Origin: Sphingopyxis jiangsuensis
GTDB taxonomy: Bacteria > Pseudomonadota > Alphaproteobacteria > Sphingomonadales > Sphingomonadaceae
Direction: 5' to 3'
NCBI RefSeq assembly: GCF_016734905.1
Contig: NZ_JAERPO010000001.1
Coordinates: 868,001-932,000 of the forward strand
DNA length: 64,000 nucleotides
A model generated the notes under the pieces. That model did no database searches and was not told the DNA's origin. It saw only the letters and a list, made by a program, of their open reading frames with translations. Both the position numbers and the translations under genes were made by a program. Positions 7,923 to 24,777 of the stretch are shown piece by piece; position 1 is the first letter of the stretch, and each line of letters starts with the position of its first letter.

Positions 7923-8696
7923 TCAGATCAATCCCGCAAGCGGGCTCGACGGGTCAGCGTAACGCCGCTGCCCCATCCGCCCGGCGAGATAGGCGTCGCG
8001 TCCGGCCTCGACGGCGAGCTTCATCGCGCGCGCCATGCGAATGGGGTCCTTCGCCTCGGCAATCGCGGTGTTCATCAGCACGCCGTCGCAGCCGAGTTCC
8101 ATAGCAACTGCGGCATCGCTCGCCGTGCCGACGCCGGCATCGACGAGCACGGGGACCGACGCGCCCTCGACGATCAGGCGGATCGTTACGCGGTTCTGGA
8201 TACCGAGGCCCGATCCGATCGGTGCGCCAAGTGGCATGATCGCGACCGCGCCCGCATCCTCGAGCTGCTTCGCCGCAATCGGATCGTCGACGCAATAGAC
8301 CATCGGAAGGAAGCCCTCTTTCGCGAGCACTTCGGTCGCCTCCAGCGTTTCGCGCATATTGGGGTAAAGCGTCTTCGCCTCGCCCAGCACCTCGAGTTTC
8401 ACGAGATCCCAGCCTCCCGCCTCGCGCGCGAGGCGCAGCGTGCGGATCGCATCGTCGGCGTTGAAGCAGCCCGCGGTGTTGGGAAGATAAGTGACCTTCT
8501 TGGGATCGATATAGTCGGTGAGCATCGGTGCCGACGGGTCCGAAACATTGACGCGGCGCACCGCGACCGTAACGATTTCAGCGCCTGACGCTTCGAGCGC
8601 GGCGGCATTCTGTGCGAAATCCTTGTATTTGCCGGTGCCGACAATCAGCCGCGACGTGAACGTCCGCCCGGCTACACTCCACTGATCGGTCAACAA
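7923..8696 (-). CDS. thiG: Thiazole synthase ThiG
   Basis: A 257-residue TIM-barrel enzyme forming the thiazole phosphate of thiamine from DXP, dehydroglycine or iminoglycine, and sulfur carried by ThiS thiocarboxylate. The Schiff-base Lys is at residue 100 ([11 protein letters not shown]). Other conserved stretches are [33 protein letters not shown] and [15 protein letters not shown]. Length is normal. The start is unusual: no ATG is available, and the frame opens with two consecutive TTG codons (8696 and 8693), overlapping the 3' end of thiS. Translation is therefore probably coupled to thiS. No thiC, thiE or TPP riboswitch is visible nearby. Confidence 0.95.
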   Translation of the reverse strand: MLTDQWSVAGRTFTSRLIVGTGKYKDFAQNAAALEASGAEIVTVAVRRVNVSDPSAPMLTDYIDPKKVTYLPNTAGCFNADDAIRTLRLAREAGGWDLVKLEVLGEAKTLYPNMRETLEATEVLAKEGFLPMVYCVDDPIAAKQLEDAGAVAIMPLGAPIGSGLGIQNRVTIRLIVEGASVPVLVDAGVGTASDAAVAMELGCDGVLMNTAIAEAKDPIRMARAMKLAVEAGRDAYLAGRMGQRRYADPSSPLAGLI

Positions 8697-8893
8697 CCGC
8701 CTCCTACGAAATGAACGATTTCAAGCGCGTCACCCTCGGCCAGCGCGACATCGGCCAGCGTGGAGCGCGGCACGATCTCGCGATTGCGTTCGACCGCGAC
8801 CTTTTTCACGTCGAGGCCGAGCGACGCGACGAGGTCCGCGATGCTGCCCTGCCGCACCTGCCGCGGCTCGCCGTTGAGGATGACCGAGATCAC
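8690..8893 (-). CDS. thiS: Sulfur carrier protein ThiS with extra C-terminal Cys
   Basis: A 67-residue ubiquitin-like sulfur carrier for thiazole synthesis. The fold pattern is normal ([12 protein letters not shown], then [20 protein letters not shown]). The tail, however, reads VHFVGGGC and then stops. ThiS normally ends in Gly-Gly, whose free carboxylate is adenylated by ThiF and converted to thiocarboxylate. A trailing Cys would have to be removed first, as is known for other sulfur carriers that end in extra residues after GG. The Cys codon and stop overlap the thiG start. The gene is divergent from aroQ, with 77 bp between the starts. Confidence 0.9.
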   Translation of the reverse strand: MISVILNGEPRQVRQGSIADLVASLGLDVKKVAVERNREIVPRSTLADVALAEGDALEIVHFVGGGC

Positions 8894-8970
8894 GCTTTCG
8901 CCTCGCTTTGCCTTTTGTCGAGCAGCCCATATAGGGGGAGCGTGCCACGCCGCAACCGAAAGCCCGCGAC

Positions 8971-9411
8971 TTGACCGACCTTCCGACCGTCTTTGTCCTA
9001 TCCGGCCCCAATCTCAACCTGCTCGGCACGCGCGAGCCGGAGATCTACGGCCATGACACGCTCGACGATATCCATGCGCGGCTGGCGGAACAGGCGGCGA
9101 AACTGGGGCTGGTCGTCGACTGCCGCCAATCGAACCACGAAGGCGTGCTGATCGACTGGCTGCATGAGGCGCACCATGCGGGCGCGAAGGCCGTGCTGCT
9201 CAACGCGGGAGGGTACACGCACACGTCGATTGCGCTTCACGACGCGATCAAGTCGATCAAGGTGCCGGTGATCGAGGTCCATCTGTCGGACCCGATGACG
9301 CGCGAGCCCTTTCGACATACGAGCTACATCGGCCTGGCCGCCGCCGCACATTTTGCAGGACACGGCGCAGACAGCTATACGCTTGCGCTGGACGCCGCCG
9401 CGCGACTCTGA
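8971..9411 (+). CDS. aroQ: 3-dehydroquinate dehydratase, type II (AroQ)
   Basis: A 146-residue type II dehydroquinase converting 3-dehydroquinate to 3-dehydroshikimate in the shikimate pathway. The [16 protein letters not shown] signature is at residues 12-27, with catalytic Arg21 and Tyr26. The [10 protein letters not shown] loop and His104 (VIEVHLSD) complete the active site. Type II enzymes are dodecamers. The only start consistent with homologues is TTG at 8971. It lies 75 bp upstream of accB on the same strand, the common aroQ-accB-accC arrangement. Confidence 0.95.
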   Translation: MTDLPTVFVLSGPNLNLLGTREPEIYGHDTLDDIHARLAEQAAKLGLVVDCRQSNHEGVLIDWLHEAHHAGAKAVLLNAGGYTHTSIALHDAIKSIKVPVIEVHLSDPMTREPFRHTSYIGLAAAAHFAGHGADSYTLALDAAARL

Positions 9412-9486
9412 CAAGAGGCGCCATCATTGAACAGGGGTCGGGACGCCCCGCCGCGGGTGTCCTCAAGCAAACGGGAAAATATCATC

Positions 9487-9963
9487 ATGGGTGACCATAA
9501 GGACAATGGCATCAACATCGATCCGGCATTCGTGCGCGCGCTCGCCGAACTGCTCGACGATACGCAGCTCTCCGAAATCGAGGTCGAGGACGGCGAGCGC
9601 AAGGTGCGCGTCGCGCGCACGCTGACCGCCGCGGCAGCGCCGGTCGTCCATGCCCCCGCGCCGGTGGCTACCCCTGCCGCCGCGCAGGCCGCTGCGCCCG
9701 CTGCCACCGCTCCAGCAGTCGACGGCTTTGCCGATGCGGTGAAATCGCCGATGGTCGGCACCGTCTATCTGGCGCCCGAACCCGGCGCGCCCGATTTCGC
9801 GGCGGTCGGCTCGCAGGTCAAAGCCGGCGACACGATCCTGATCATCGAGGCGATGAAGGTGATGAACCCCGTCACCGCGCCCGCCGGCGGCACGCTGAAA
9901 GCCATCCATGTCGAAAACAGCCAGCCGGTCGAATATGACCAGCCGCTGTTCACCATCGGCTGA
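9487..9963 (+). CDS. accB: Biotin carboxyl carrier protein of acetyl-CoA carboxylase
   Basis: A 158-residue BCCP. The N-terminal region (to about 45) is followed by an Ala/Pro-rich flexible linker (about 48-78) and the biotinyl domain, with the biotin-accepting Lys124 in EAMKVMNPV. The small thumb-like insertion before the motif ([12 protein letters not shown]) is that of bacterial AccB. The ATG at 9487 gives the standard N-terminus; the frame extends upstream but that part is not conserved-looking. accC begins 13 bp after its stop. Together they form the biotin carboxylase half of acetyl-CoA carboxylase, the first step of fatty acid synthesis. Confidence 0.96.
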   Translation: MGDHKDNGINIDPAFVRALAELLDDTQLSEIEVEDGERKVRVARTLTAAAAPVVHAPAPVATPAAAQAAAPAATAPAVDGFADAVKSPMVGTVYLAPEPGAPDFAAVGSQVKAGDTILIIEAMKVMNPVTAPAGGTLKAIHVENSQPVEYDQPLFTIG

Positions 9964-9976
9964 GGCAGCGCCCGTC

Positions 9977-11338
9977 ATGGCCATTGAAAAACTGCTGATT
10001 GCCAATCGTGGCGAGATCGCGCTGCGCATCCACCGCGCGGCGCACGAAATGGGGATCAAGACGGTCGCGGTCCATTCGACCGCCGACGCCGACGCGATGC
10101 ACGTCCGCCTTGCCGACGAAGCCGTGTGCATCGGTCCGCCGGCCGCGAAGGACAGCTATCTCAACATTCCGGCGATCATTTCGGCCGCCGAAGTGACCGG
10201 CGCCGACGCCATCCATCCCGGATACGGCTTTCTTTCGGAAAATGCGCGCTTTGCCGAGATTATCGAAGCGCACGACATGGTCTTTGTCGGACCGAAGCCC
10301 GAGCATATCCGCACGATGGGCGACAAGGTCGAGGCGAAGCGCACCGCGGTCGCGCTCGGCCTGCCCGTCGTGCCGGGGTCGCCGGGTGCGGTGACATTCA
10401 GCGAAGCAACGAAGAAGCTTGCGCGCGAGATCGGCTATCCGGTGCTCGTCAAGGCGGCCTCGGGCGGCGGCGGCAGGGGCATGAAGGTCGTGCCCGACGA
10501 GGACAGCCTCGAAAGCCTGATGGGCCAGGCATCGAGCGAAGCGGCGGCGGCGTTCGGCGACCCGACCGTCTATATGGAAAAATATCTCGGCAATCCGCGC
10601 CACATCGAGTTTCAGGTGTTCGGCGACGGCAAGGGCAACGCCATTCACCTCGGCGAACGCGACTGCTCGCTCCAGCGTCGCCACCAGAAGGTGCTCGAGG
10701 AAGCGCCCTCGCCGGTGATTTCGGCAGAAGAACGCGCGCGCATGGGCGGCGTCTGCGCCGACGCGATGGCCAAGATGGGCTATCGCGGCGCGGGGACGAT
10801 CGAGTTCCTGTGGGAAAATGGCGAGTTCTTCTTCATCGAGATGAACACGCGCATCCAGGTCGAACATCCGGTGACCGAGATGATCACCGGTTTCGACCTT
10901 GTCCGCGAACAGATCCGCATCGCCGACGGACGCGACCTGTCGGTCAAGCAGGAGGATCTGGAGTTCCGCGGCCATTCGATCGAATGCCGCATCAATGCCG
11001 AGGACCCGCGCACCTTCCTCCCCTCGCCGGGCAAGGTGACCAACTATCACGCAGCCGGCGGCATGCACGTCCGCGTCGATAGCGGGCTTTATGCCGGCTA
11101 TTCGATTCCGCCTTATTACGACAGCATGATCGGCAAGCTGATCGTCTATGGCCGCACGCGCGAAAGCTGCATGATGCGGATGCGCCGTGCGCTCGACGAA
11201 ATGGTGATCGGCGGGATCAAGACCAACATCCCGCTCCATCAGGCGCTGCTCGCCGATCCCGCAGTGATCCACGGCGATTATACGATCAAGTGGCTGGAGG
11301 AATGGCTGGCGAAGGACGACGGCGAATCGGCGGCCTGA
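9977..11338 (+). CDS. accC: Biotin carboxylase subunit AccC
   Basis: A 453-residue ATP-grasp biotin carboxylase that carboxylates biotin on AccB using bicarbonate and ATP. The N-terminus ([20 protein letters not shown]) and the ATP-binding glycine loop ([14 protein letters not shown]) are canonical, as is the catalytic [14 protein letters not shown]. Length equals the E. coli enzyme within a few residues. It is co-transcribed with accB, and probably with aroQ. The start ATG at 9977 was chosen on homology; the frame stays open upstream inside accB. Confidence 0.97.
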   Translation: MAIEKLLIANRGEIALRIHRAAHEMGIKTVAVHSTADADAMHVRLADEAVCIGPPAAKDSYLNIPAIISAAEVTGADAIHPGYGFLSENARFAEIIEAHDMVFVGPKPEHIRTMGDKVEAKRTAVALGLPVVPGSPGAVTFSEATKKLAREIGYPVLVKAASGGGGRGMKVVPDEDSLESLMGQASSEAAAAFGDPTVYMEKYLGNPRHIEFQVFGDGKGNAIHLGERDCSLQRRHQKVLEEAPSPVISAEERARMGGVCADAMAKMGYRGAGTIEFLWENGEFFFIEMNTRIQVEHPVTEMITGFDLVREQIRIADGRDLSVKQEDLEFRGHSIECRINAEDPRTFLPSPGKVTNYHAAGGMHVRVDSGLYAGYSIPPYYDSMIGKLIVYGRTRESCMMRMRRALDEMVIGGIKTNIPLHQALLADPAVIHGDYTIKWLEEWLAKDDGESAA

Positions 11339-11389
11339 CCACCGTCCGACGGCGGGGTGGGCGGCTTCCAAAGCCCTGGGAAATTGGCT

Positions 11390-12754
11390 ATGCCTTTTGG
11401 CATGGTCCATAAACTCCCCCACCGCACCGCTTTGGCGCTTCTGGCGCCACTGTCCCTGCTTGCAGCCCCGGCGTTCGCGCAGACGAACGTCAAGGAAGAT
11501 TCGGTTGTCATCCAGCCCGACAAGGTCACCGACGACGCGCCGGTAGTTGCGGCCGATTTCGATATGCCGAGCTGGACCGAAGAGCAGGCGACGACGCTGC
11601 TCAGCGTCATCGAAGGTATCAACGCCGAAGGGCTGTTCGCGCGCGACTATAATCCCGATGGGCTTGCCGCCGCCATCCTGTCGAAGGACCAGCTACAGCT
11701 CGACAAGGTGGCGACCGACAGCTTCCTGCTGCTCGCGACGCACCTGCGCGACGGCCGCACGCCCAATGCGGCTCGCAAGCAATGGTTCATGACCGACAAC
11801 GACGCCGAAGTCGAACCGCTGCTGCCGCTGCTGACCTCCGCGCTCTCATCCGACAGCATCGCGGAATCGCTGGCGCGGCTCAATCCCGTGCATCCCGATT
11901 TTGCGGGGCTCAAAACCGCGCTCGCGACCGCAAAATCGCCGGCCGAAGCCAATGCGATCCGCGTGAACATGGAACGCTGGCGCTGGATGCCGCGCGATCT
12001 TGGCCAGCGCTACGTCGTCAGCAACGTCCCCGAATATATGACGCGCGTCGTCCACGGCGGCACCGTCATCGCGACGCACAAGGCCGTGGTCGGGAAAGCA
12101 TCGACCCCGACGCCGCAGCTCAACCCCATGGCGACCGGCGTGATCGTCAACCCGACATGGACCTTGCCGCGCAGCATCATCAACGAAGGCATTGGCGCGA
12201 CAATCGCGCGCAACCCGGCCTCGGCGCGCGCGCAGGGCTATACCTGGACGGGCAGCGGCAAGAATTTGTCGGTCGTCCAGCAGCCCGGGGCGAACAACGC
12301 GCTTGGCGTGATGAAGATGGAAATGCTCAACGAGCATGCGATCTATCTGCACGACACGCCGTCGAAGGGCGCGTTCAACGCCGCGGCGCGCGCCTTCAGC
12401 CACGGCTGTATCCGCACCGAAAAGGCGCTGCATTTTTCGGGGCTGATGGCGGTGATGTTCGCAGGCCGTAGCCCCGAGGAATTCGGCGAAGCGATCGCCA
12501 GTGGCAAGACGACGCGCTTCGGCTTCGACGAACCCTTCCCCGTCTATGTCGCTTATTGGACCGCGGTCCCCGACGGCAAGGGCGGCGTCAAGAAGTTCGC
12601 CGACCTGTACGGCCGCGACGCCCCGGTGGTGGCAAGCTTCGCCAAGCCCGGCCGCCCGACGGCAACGATCATCGCGCCGGTTGCTCCGCCTGTTGTCCCC
12701 ACCGTTGAAACCGCCACGCGCGTGACAACGGAGGCGACAAGCGGGATTTACTGA
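11390..12754 (+). CDS. YcbB-like L,D-transpeptidase
   Basis: A 454-residue periplasmic murein L,D-transpeptidase of the larger YcbB/LdtD-like type. An N-terminal signal peptide (ending LLAAPAFA) is followed by a helical domain (about 60-200) and the YkuD catalytic domain. The active site is SHGCIR with the nucleophile Cys340, and an upstream His in HDTPSKG. These enzymes make 3-3 cross-links or attach proteins to peptidoglycan, and resist most penicillins. The N-terminal ERWRWMPRDLG is characteristic of the YcbB group. An alternative ATG lies 12 bp further on (11402). It ends 7 bp before a convergent gene for a second L,D-transpeptidase. Confidence 0.88.
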   Translation: MPFGMVHKLPHRTALALLAPLSLLAAPAFAQTNVKEDSVVIQPDKVTDDAPVVAADFDMPSWTEEQATTLLSVIEGINAEGLFARDYNPDGLAAAILSKDQLQLDKVATDSFLLLATHLRDGRTPNAARKQWFMTDNDAEVEPLLPLLTSALSSDSIAESLARLNPVHPDFAGLKTALATAKSPAEANAIRVNMERWRWMPRDLGQRYVVSNVPEYMTRVVHGGTVIATHKAVVGKASTPTPQLNPMATGVIVNPTWTLPRSIINEGIGATIARNPASARAQGYTWTGSGKNLSVVQQPGANNALGVMKMEMLNEHAIYLHDTPSKGAFNAAARAFSHGCIRTEKALHFSGLMAVMFAGRSPEEFGEAIASGKTTRFGFDEPFPVYVAYWTAVPDGKGGVKKFADLYGRDAPVVASFAKPGRPTATIIAPVAPPVVPTVETATRVTTEATSGIY

Positions 12755-12761
12755 GGCTCCA

Positions 12762-13490
12762 TCAATCCGCTGTCGGCGGTATCACGCCGTTCGCCGCGCC
12801 CGTGCGGACGATATGCTCGCTGCCGGGCAAGGGATCGGTCGGAAGGTCGAACGGTTTCGGCAGCGGCGGTTGGACGCTCAACTTGTCGGCGAACAGCAGC
12901 CGCCCCGGCCCGAGCTTGTAGAGGATCATCGGCAACAGTTCTTCGCCAAAGACGAAACAGCCTTCGCTGCGACCGAGCTTGCCCTGCGTCGCGATCAGCG
13001 ACGGCTCGGCATACCAGGCGCCGTGAACGACGATCGCACGAATGTCGGCATTGTTATTGTCGGGTTCCAGCCCAGCGAGCCGCATCGACGACCCGTTGGC
13101 GCCCCAATAATAGTCGCTGGTGCGATAGGCGCCGCGCGAGGTCGCGAGGCTGCCGACGCGGTTCGAAAAATTCTTGAGCCAGCCATCGTGCTGCGGGTCC
13201 GACCCGCGCCCGTGCGTCACCGGAAACAGGTCGATCGTGCCCGCCACCATGTCGACGAGCGCAAAGCGCGGACGCGACGATGGCAGGCCGAAGTCGACGA
13301 TCCCGACACGGTCGGTCTGCGGGATATGGCGCGACTGTAACGCGAGCTGCTGGCGCGCGACTGCGAGATAATCGACGGGTTTTGGCGGCACAGGCTGCTG
13401 AACCCAATCGGGCAGCTGCGCACGCGCGGGCAGCGCCGCCAGCGCCCCTGCGCCTGCGATCCCGGCGAGCATCGCCCTGCGATCGAACAT
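12762..13490 (-). CDS. L,D-transpeptidase catalytic-domain protein (YkuD_2-like)
   Basis: A 242-residue exported protein. The N-terminus MFDRRAMLAGIAGAGALAAL has a double Arg before the hydrophobic stretch, suggesting Tat export, with cleavage after PARA. The body resembles the murein L,D-transpeptidase catalytic-domain family PF13645: VHGAWY, then KLGRSEGCFVFGEELL with the presumptive nucleophile Cys178. The usual family motif has S-x-G-C, which is preserved. An in-frame GTG at 13499 is an alternative start. It is convergent with the YcbB-like enzyme gene, so two different L,D-transpeptidases are paired tail to tail. Confidence 0.78.
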   Translation of the reverse strand: MFDRRAMLAGIAGAGALAALPARAQLPDWVQQPVPPKPVDYLAVARQQLALQSRHIPQTDRVGIVDFGLPSSRPRFALVDMVAGTIDLFPVTHGRGSDPQHDGWLKNFSNRVGSLATSRGAYRTSDYYWGANGSSMRLAGLEPDNNNADIRAIVVHGAWYAEPSLIATQGKLGRSEGCFVFGEELLPMILYKLGPGRLLFADKLSVQPPLPKPFDLPTDPLPGSEHIVRTGAANGVIPPTAD

Positions 13491-13669
13491 ATCAGTCACG
13501 TGCAACCCAACCCCGCTCTGGCCGCCTGCAGCGGTCCCTCGTCGGCCCATCCATCGCGCCTTGCGCGACAAAGGCAAGCTTGTCGTGCCTCTTCATGCGG
13601 GCAATTGTGCCATAATTGCCATGAATAGCCGGTTTACGCTGCGGTAAGGCCGCGTTAGTTACCCGCCCC

Positions 13670-14014
13670 ATGAAAGCAACGATCTGGCACAACCCCGCCT
13701 GCGGCACGTCGCGCAAGACGCTCGCGATCCTCGAAGAGACGCCCGGCGTCGAGGTCGAGGTTATCCAATATCTGAAAACACCCTATAGCGAGGCAAAGCT
13801 GCGCCAGCTTTTCAAGGACGCCGGCCTCACCGCACGCGAGGCGCTGCGGCTGCGCGGCACCGATGCCGAGGAACGCGGACTGACGGACGCGAGCGAAGAT
13901 GCGATCATCGCCGCGATGGTCGACAACCCTGCCTATGTGAACCGCCCGTTTGTGGAGACCGACAAGGGCGTGCGTTTCTGCCGTCCGCAGGAGGTGGTGC
14001 AGGAAATTCTCTGA
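13670..14014 (+). CDS. arsC: Arsenate reductase, glutaredoxin-dependent type (ArsC family)
   Basis: A 114-residue thioredoxin-fold protein of the ArsC/YfgD family. It begins IWHNPACGTSRKTL, placing the catalytic Cys at residue 11, followed by VIQYLKTPYSEAKL and NRPFVETDKGVRFCRP; the Arg of the NRPF stretch corresponds to an arsenate-binding Arg in plasmid ArsC. It could reduce arsenate to arsenite with glutathione/glutaredoxin. No arsB, acr3 or arsR accompanies it, so a different oxidoreductase role is possible. It is convergent with recF. Confidence 0.85.
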   Translation: MKATIWHNPACGTSRKTLAILEETPGVEVEVIQYLKTPYSEAKLRQLFKDAGLTAREALRLRGTDAEERGLTDASEDAIIAAMVDNPAYVNRPFVETDKGVRFCRPQEVVQEIL

Positions 14015-14069
14015 AGCCTCGGCTCCGGCCCTTGCTCGTCATCCATCGGTTTGCAACCTCTTCGCCCCG

Positions 14070-15179
14070 CTACCCCGTCAATACCCGCCCGTCGGCGATG
14101 CGAAAGCGCGTCACCGGCCCCGGCATATCGTCGAAAAGCGCCGCCTCGGTCCCGGTGAGCCACGCCTGTCCGCCCTGCCCCGCCAGCCGCGCATAGAGCG
14201 CGGCGCGGCGCGACGGGTCGAGGTGCGCGGCAACCTCGTCGAGCAGCAGCACCGGCCGCTGCCCGCGCAGCCGCGCGACGAGGTCGCTATGCGCGAGGAC
14301 GAGCGAGAGCAGCATCGCCTTTTGCTCGCCGGTCGAGCAGCGCGCCGCCGCGCGACCGCTGACCGCGTGGACCGCCGCCAGATCGTCGCGATGCGGCCCG
14401 GCGGTCGCGCGGCCTGCGGCGGCGTCAATGCGCCGTCTTTCGGCGAACAGCCTGCGCAGTTCCTCCATCGCCCATGGCGCCGCTCGCGCCCCCCCTTCGG
14501 CGTCGACGAGCGTGAGCAGCGGGCGCGCGAAAGGCGCGTCGGGTTGCTCGGCAAGTTCCACCGACAGCGCCGCCAGTGTCCGCTGCCGCGCCGCATCGAT
14601 CGCCGCACCGTGCTCGGCGAGTTGCGCCTCGAGGCTCGCGAGCCATCGTGGGTCGGCCTGCGCCGCGTCGGCGAGCAGCTTCCCCCGCGCGCGCAGCGCC
14701 GCCTCGTACCGGTTGCCATGCTGCGCATGGCGCGGTTCGAGCGCGAGCACGAGCCGGTCGAGGAAGCGGCGGCGGTTGCCCGCCGTCTCGACGAACAGCC
14801 GGTCCATCGCCGGCGTCAGCCACAACACCGCCAGCCAGTCGCCGAGCGCGGTCGCCGCGGCAGGCGCGCCATTGATCCGCACGATGCGCCGTCCCGGCTG
14901 CGCGGGCTCTATCCCCGTGCCGAGCGCGACATGGGGCAGGTCCGCCCCCGCCTGCACTTCCGCAAAAACCGCAAAACCCCCGCCCGCGCCGTCGCGTACC
15001 ATTTCGGCAAGCGGCGCGCGCCGCAAACCGCGCCCCGGCGCGAGCAAGGAAATTGCTTCGAGGATGTTGGTCTTGCCAACGCCATTGTCGCCGTGGATGG
15101 CAACCAACCCCGATCCCGCCGCGAAGTCGGCGCCCGCATGGTTGCGAAAATCGGTGAGCGAGAGGCGGGTGAGCGTCAT
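14070..15179 (-). CDS. recF: DNA replication and repair protein RecF
   Basis: A 369-residue SMC-like ATPase that loads or stabilises RecA at gapped DNA. The Walker [12 protein letters not shown] is at about residues 26-36, the ABC signature region contains STGEQKAML, and Walker B is [12 protein letters not shown]. The N-terminus [12 protein letters not shown] is the canonical RecF start, which fixes the ATG at 15179; the frame continues upstream without homology. It is not next to dnaA/dnaN/gyrB here, unlike in many bacteria. It is divergent from the sigma-54-preceded pspC unit. Confidence 0.94.
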   Translation of the reverse strand: MTLTRLSLTDFRNHAGADFAAGSGLVAIHGDNGVGKTNILEAISLLAPGRGLRRAPLAEMVRDGAGGGFAVFAEVQAGADLPHVALGTGIEPAQPGRRIVRINGAPAAATALGDWLAVLWLTPAMDRLFVETAGNRRRFLDRLVLALEPRHAQHGNRYEAALRARGKLLADAAQADPRWLASLEAQLAEHGAAIDAARQRTLAALSVELAEQPDAPFARPLLTLVDAEGGARAAPWAMEELRRLFAERRRIDAAAGRATAGPHRDDLAAVHAVSGRAAARCSTGEQKAMLLSLVLAHSDLVARLRGQRPVLLLDEVAAHLDPSRRAALYARLAGQGGQAWLTGTEAALFDDMPGPVTRFRIADGRVLTG

Positions 15180-15375
15180 TCGCCTTGCGCGTAGCTTAGC
15201 AGGTTGCCCGATGCCAGCCCACAACGCACCGGCGGAAGGCGTCCAAGCCGGGGCACCGAAAATGCGACCGGACAAATTTCATATCGTTGGGATTTTTCAC
15301 CATTTGAGAGCTATTTTTCCGTTGAAATATTATTTCTGTAACCCGAAAACGGCGGTTAACTGCGGATGAACGGAA

Positions 15376-15393
15376 TTGGCACGCCTCCTGCAT
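15376..15393 (+). promoter_or_regulatory. Sigma-54 (RpoN) type promoter
   Basis: TTGGCACGCCTCCTGCAT matches the -24/-12 consensus (TGGCACG-N4-TTGCW) in all but one base, with GG at 15378-15379 and GC at 15390-15391, exactly 12 bp apart. The predicted transcript start is near 15403, some 45 nt upstream of the small membrane protein gene. pspC-containing operons in enterobacteria are sigma-54/PspF dependent, which fits the downstream genes. The upstream 200 bp (15180-15375) are AT-richer than the surroundings and could hold enhancer sites; I did not define any. Confidence 0.75.
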
Positions 15394-15447
15394 TGTATTG
15401 GGCATCCACCGGATAGTCCGGGCGGGAGGTCAGAAAGGAAGTTTATC

Positions 15448-15576
15448 ATGGCACATTTCAATGTCGACGTCGTCAAGAGCTACGCCCTCGGCGCCTTCGC
15501 CGCGCTCTACAGCTCGGTGATGTTCCTGGCGATTGCCGGACAGAATGGTGCGCAGGTCGGTTCGCTGGTCATCTGA
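15448..15576 (+). CDS. Small single-pass membrane protein
   Basis: A 42-residue protein starting MAHFNVDVVKSYALGAF with one clear membrane segment (about residues 13-32). An excellent Shine-Dalgarno (AGAAAGGAAG) precedes the ATG at 15448. It sits immediately after a sigma-54 promoter match and 75 bp before pspC, so both are probably expressed together in response to envelope stress. It is not recognisably PspB (no leucine-zipper-like region of that family) and I cannot name it. The upstream frame extension, to 15376, overlaps the promoter and is discounted. Confidence 0.75.
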   Translation: MAHFNVDVVKSYALGAFAALYSSVMFLAIAGQNGAQVGSLVI

Positions 15577-15651
15577 CCGGCGGACCTCCCCACGCCGCAC
15601 GCAACAACGCCGGTCCAGAGATTGTCGCGGACCGGGACGGAAAGGAAAGAC

Positions 15652-15831
15652 ATGAAACAGGGTTTTCGCAAGAATCGTCAGAATGCCATGATCTTCGGCG
15701 TGTGCGCCGGCATGGCGGACAGCTTCGGCTTTGACGTCTTGTGGACGCGCATCGCCTTTGTGGCGCTGACATTGCTGGGCTTCGGCCTGCCGCTGCTGCT
15801 CTATATCACGGTCGCGATCCTCGCGAACTGA
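15652..15831 (+). CDS. pspC: PspC-domain protein
   Basis: A 59-residue PspC-domain membrane protein. The family pattern is clear: KNRQNAMIFGVCAGMADSFG followed by VLWTRIAFVALTLLGFGLPLLLYI, giving one or two membrane-embedded segments. In enterobacteria PspC senses inner-membrane stress and binds PspA or PspB; here no pspA, pspB or pspF is visible within the window, so the partner must lie elsewhere or the protein acts alone. This minimal form has only the PspC domain. The ATG at 15652 follows AAAGGAAAG. A strong terminator follows at 15896. Confidence 0.88.
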   Translation: MKQGFRKNRQNAMIFGVCAGMADSFGFDVLWTRIAFVALTLLGFGLPLLLYITVAILAN

Positions 15832-15895
15832 CGCAGCATCGGGCCGGCCGCCTTTCAGGCGCAGTCGCACCGGCCCGCACAAATCCACATAAACG

Positions 15896-15927
15896 AAGGC
15901 CCGCCGGTCCGACCGGTGGGCCTTTTT
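15896..15927 (+). terminator. Intrinsic terminator after pspC
   Basis: A 13-bp stem (AAGGCCCGCCGGT with ACCGGTGGGCCTT, one G-T wobble) with a 3-nt loop and a TTTTT tail, 65 bp after the pspC stop. It closes the sigma-54-driven two-gene unit. Confidence 0.9.
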
Positions 15928-15972
15928 CTTTGATGTCCGAGTACGACCGATAGTTGCCGTAAGGAAAAGACA

Positions 15973-16108
15973 GCCCCTCCCCTTCAGGGGAGGGGCAACG
16001 AAGACGTGGCAGCTTGCTGCCTAGTCGGAGTGGGGTGGGGACCAGCGGCCTTGCGCAAGGCGTCGGACCCCTACCCCAAACCCCTCCCCTGAAGGGGAGG
16101 GGCTTTAA
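15973..16108. repeat. Intergenic GC-rich repeat, copy 2 of family A
   Basis: The pspC-rpoC gap holds a 136-bp element bounded by two copies of a palindrome, CCCCTCCCCTTCAGGGGAGG (plus two further bases) at the left and CCCCTCCCCTGAAGGGGAGG at the right. On the minus strand it reads TTAAAGCCCCTCCC, a palindrome, then GGGGTTTGGGGTAGGG, matching the element at 2041-2156 in order and spacing. No coding potential. The rest of this gene-free stretch (15832-16211) holds terminators and a short repeat, listed separately. Confidence 0.7.
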
Positions 16109-16115
16109 TCGCGTC

Positions 16116-16144
16116 GAACGTCCGCTTCCCACCCCAAAGCCGCC
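16116..16144 (-). repeat. 29-bp repeat family B, copy 1
   Basis: On the minus strand it reads GGCGGCTTTGGGGTGGGAAG then CGGACGTTC. A near-identical 29-mer (26 of 29 positions) occurs on the plus strand at 39064-39092. Both are intergenic and both lie beside other GC-rich repeats. Confidence 0.65.
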
Positions 16145-16152
16145 CGCGAAAG

Positions 16153-16180
16153 AGCCCCGCCGGATCGCTCCGGCGGGGCT
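16153..16180 (-). terminator. Intrinsic terminator of rpoBC
   Basis: A perfect 12-bp stem, AGCCCCGCCGGA with TCCGGCGGGGCT, loop of 4 nt, 32 bp past the rpoC stop. On the minus strand it is followed by CTTTC, a weak U tract. It probably ends the rpoB-rpoC transcript. Confidence 0.75.
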
Positions 16181-16211
16181 TGTTTCGTCGAGGCCATTGG
16201 GGCCGAGGGGC

Positions 16212-20495
<4,284 letters not shown>

Positions 20496-20511
20496 ATTCT
20501 CGCTCCATCTT

Positions 20512-20536
20512 CCCCTCTCGCGCGCGGCGAGAGGGG
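20512..20536 (-). other. Hairpin in the rpoB-rpoC spacer
   Basis: CCCCTCTCG (20512-20520) pairs with CGAGAGGGG (20528-20536). On the minus strand its purine-rich 3' arm leads directly into the rpoC leader AAGATGGAGCGAGAATATG. It could modulate rpoC translation or protect processed mRNA ends. No U tract, so not a terminator. Confidence 0.55.
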
Positions 20537-20548
20537 TGAGGAAAAATC

Positions 20549-24727
<4,179 letters not shown>

Positions 24728-24777
24728 AAGTGATTGTCTCGCCTGTAAGAATCATGGTCGCGAGCGCACCGACACGC

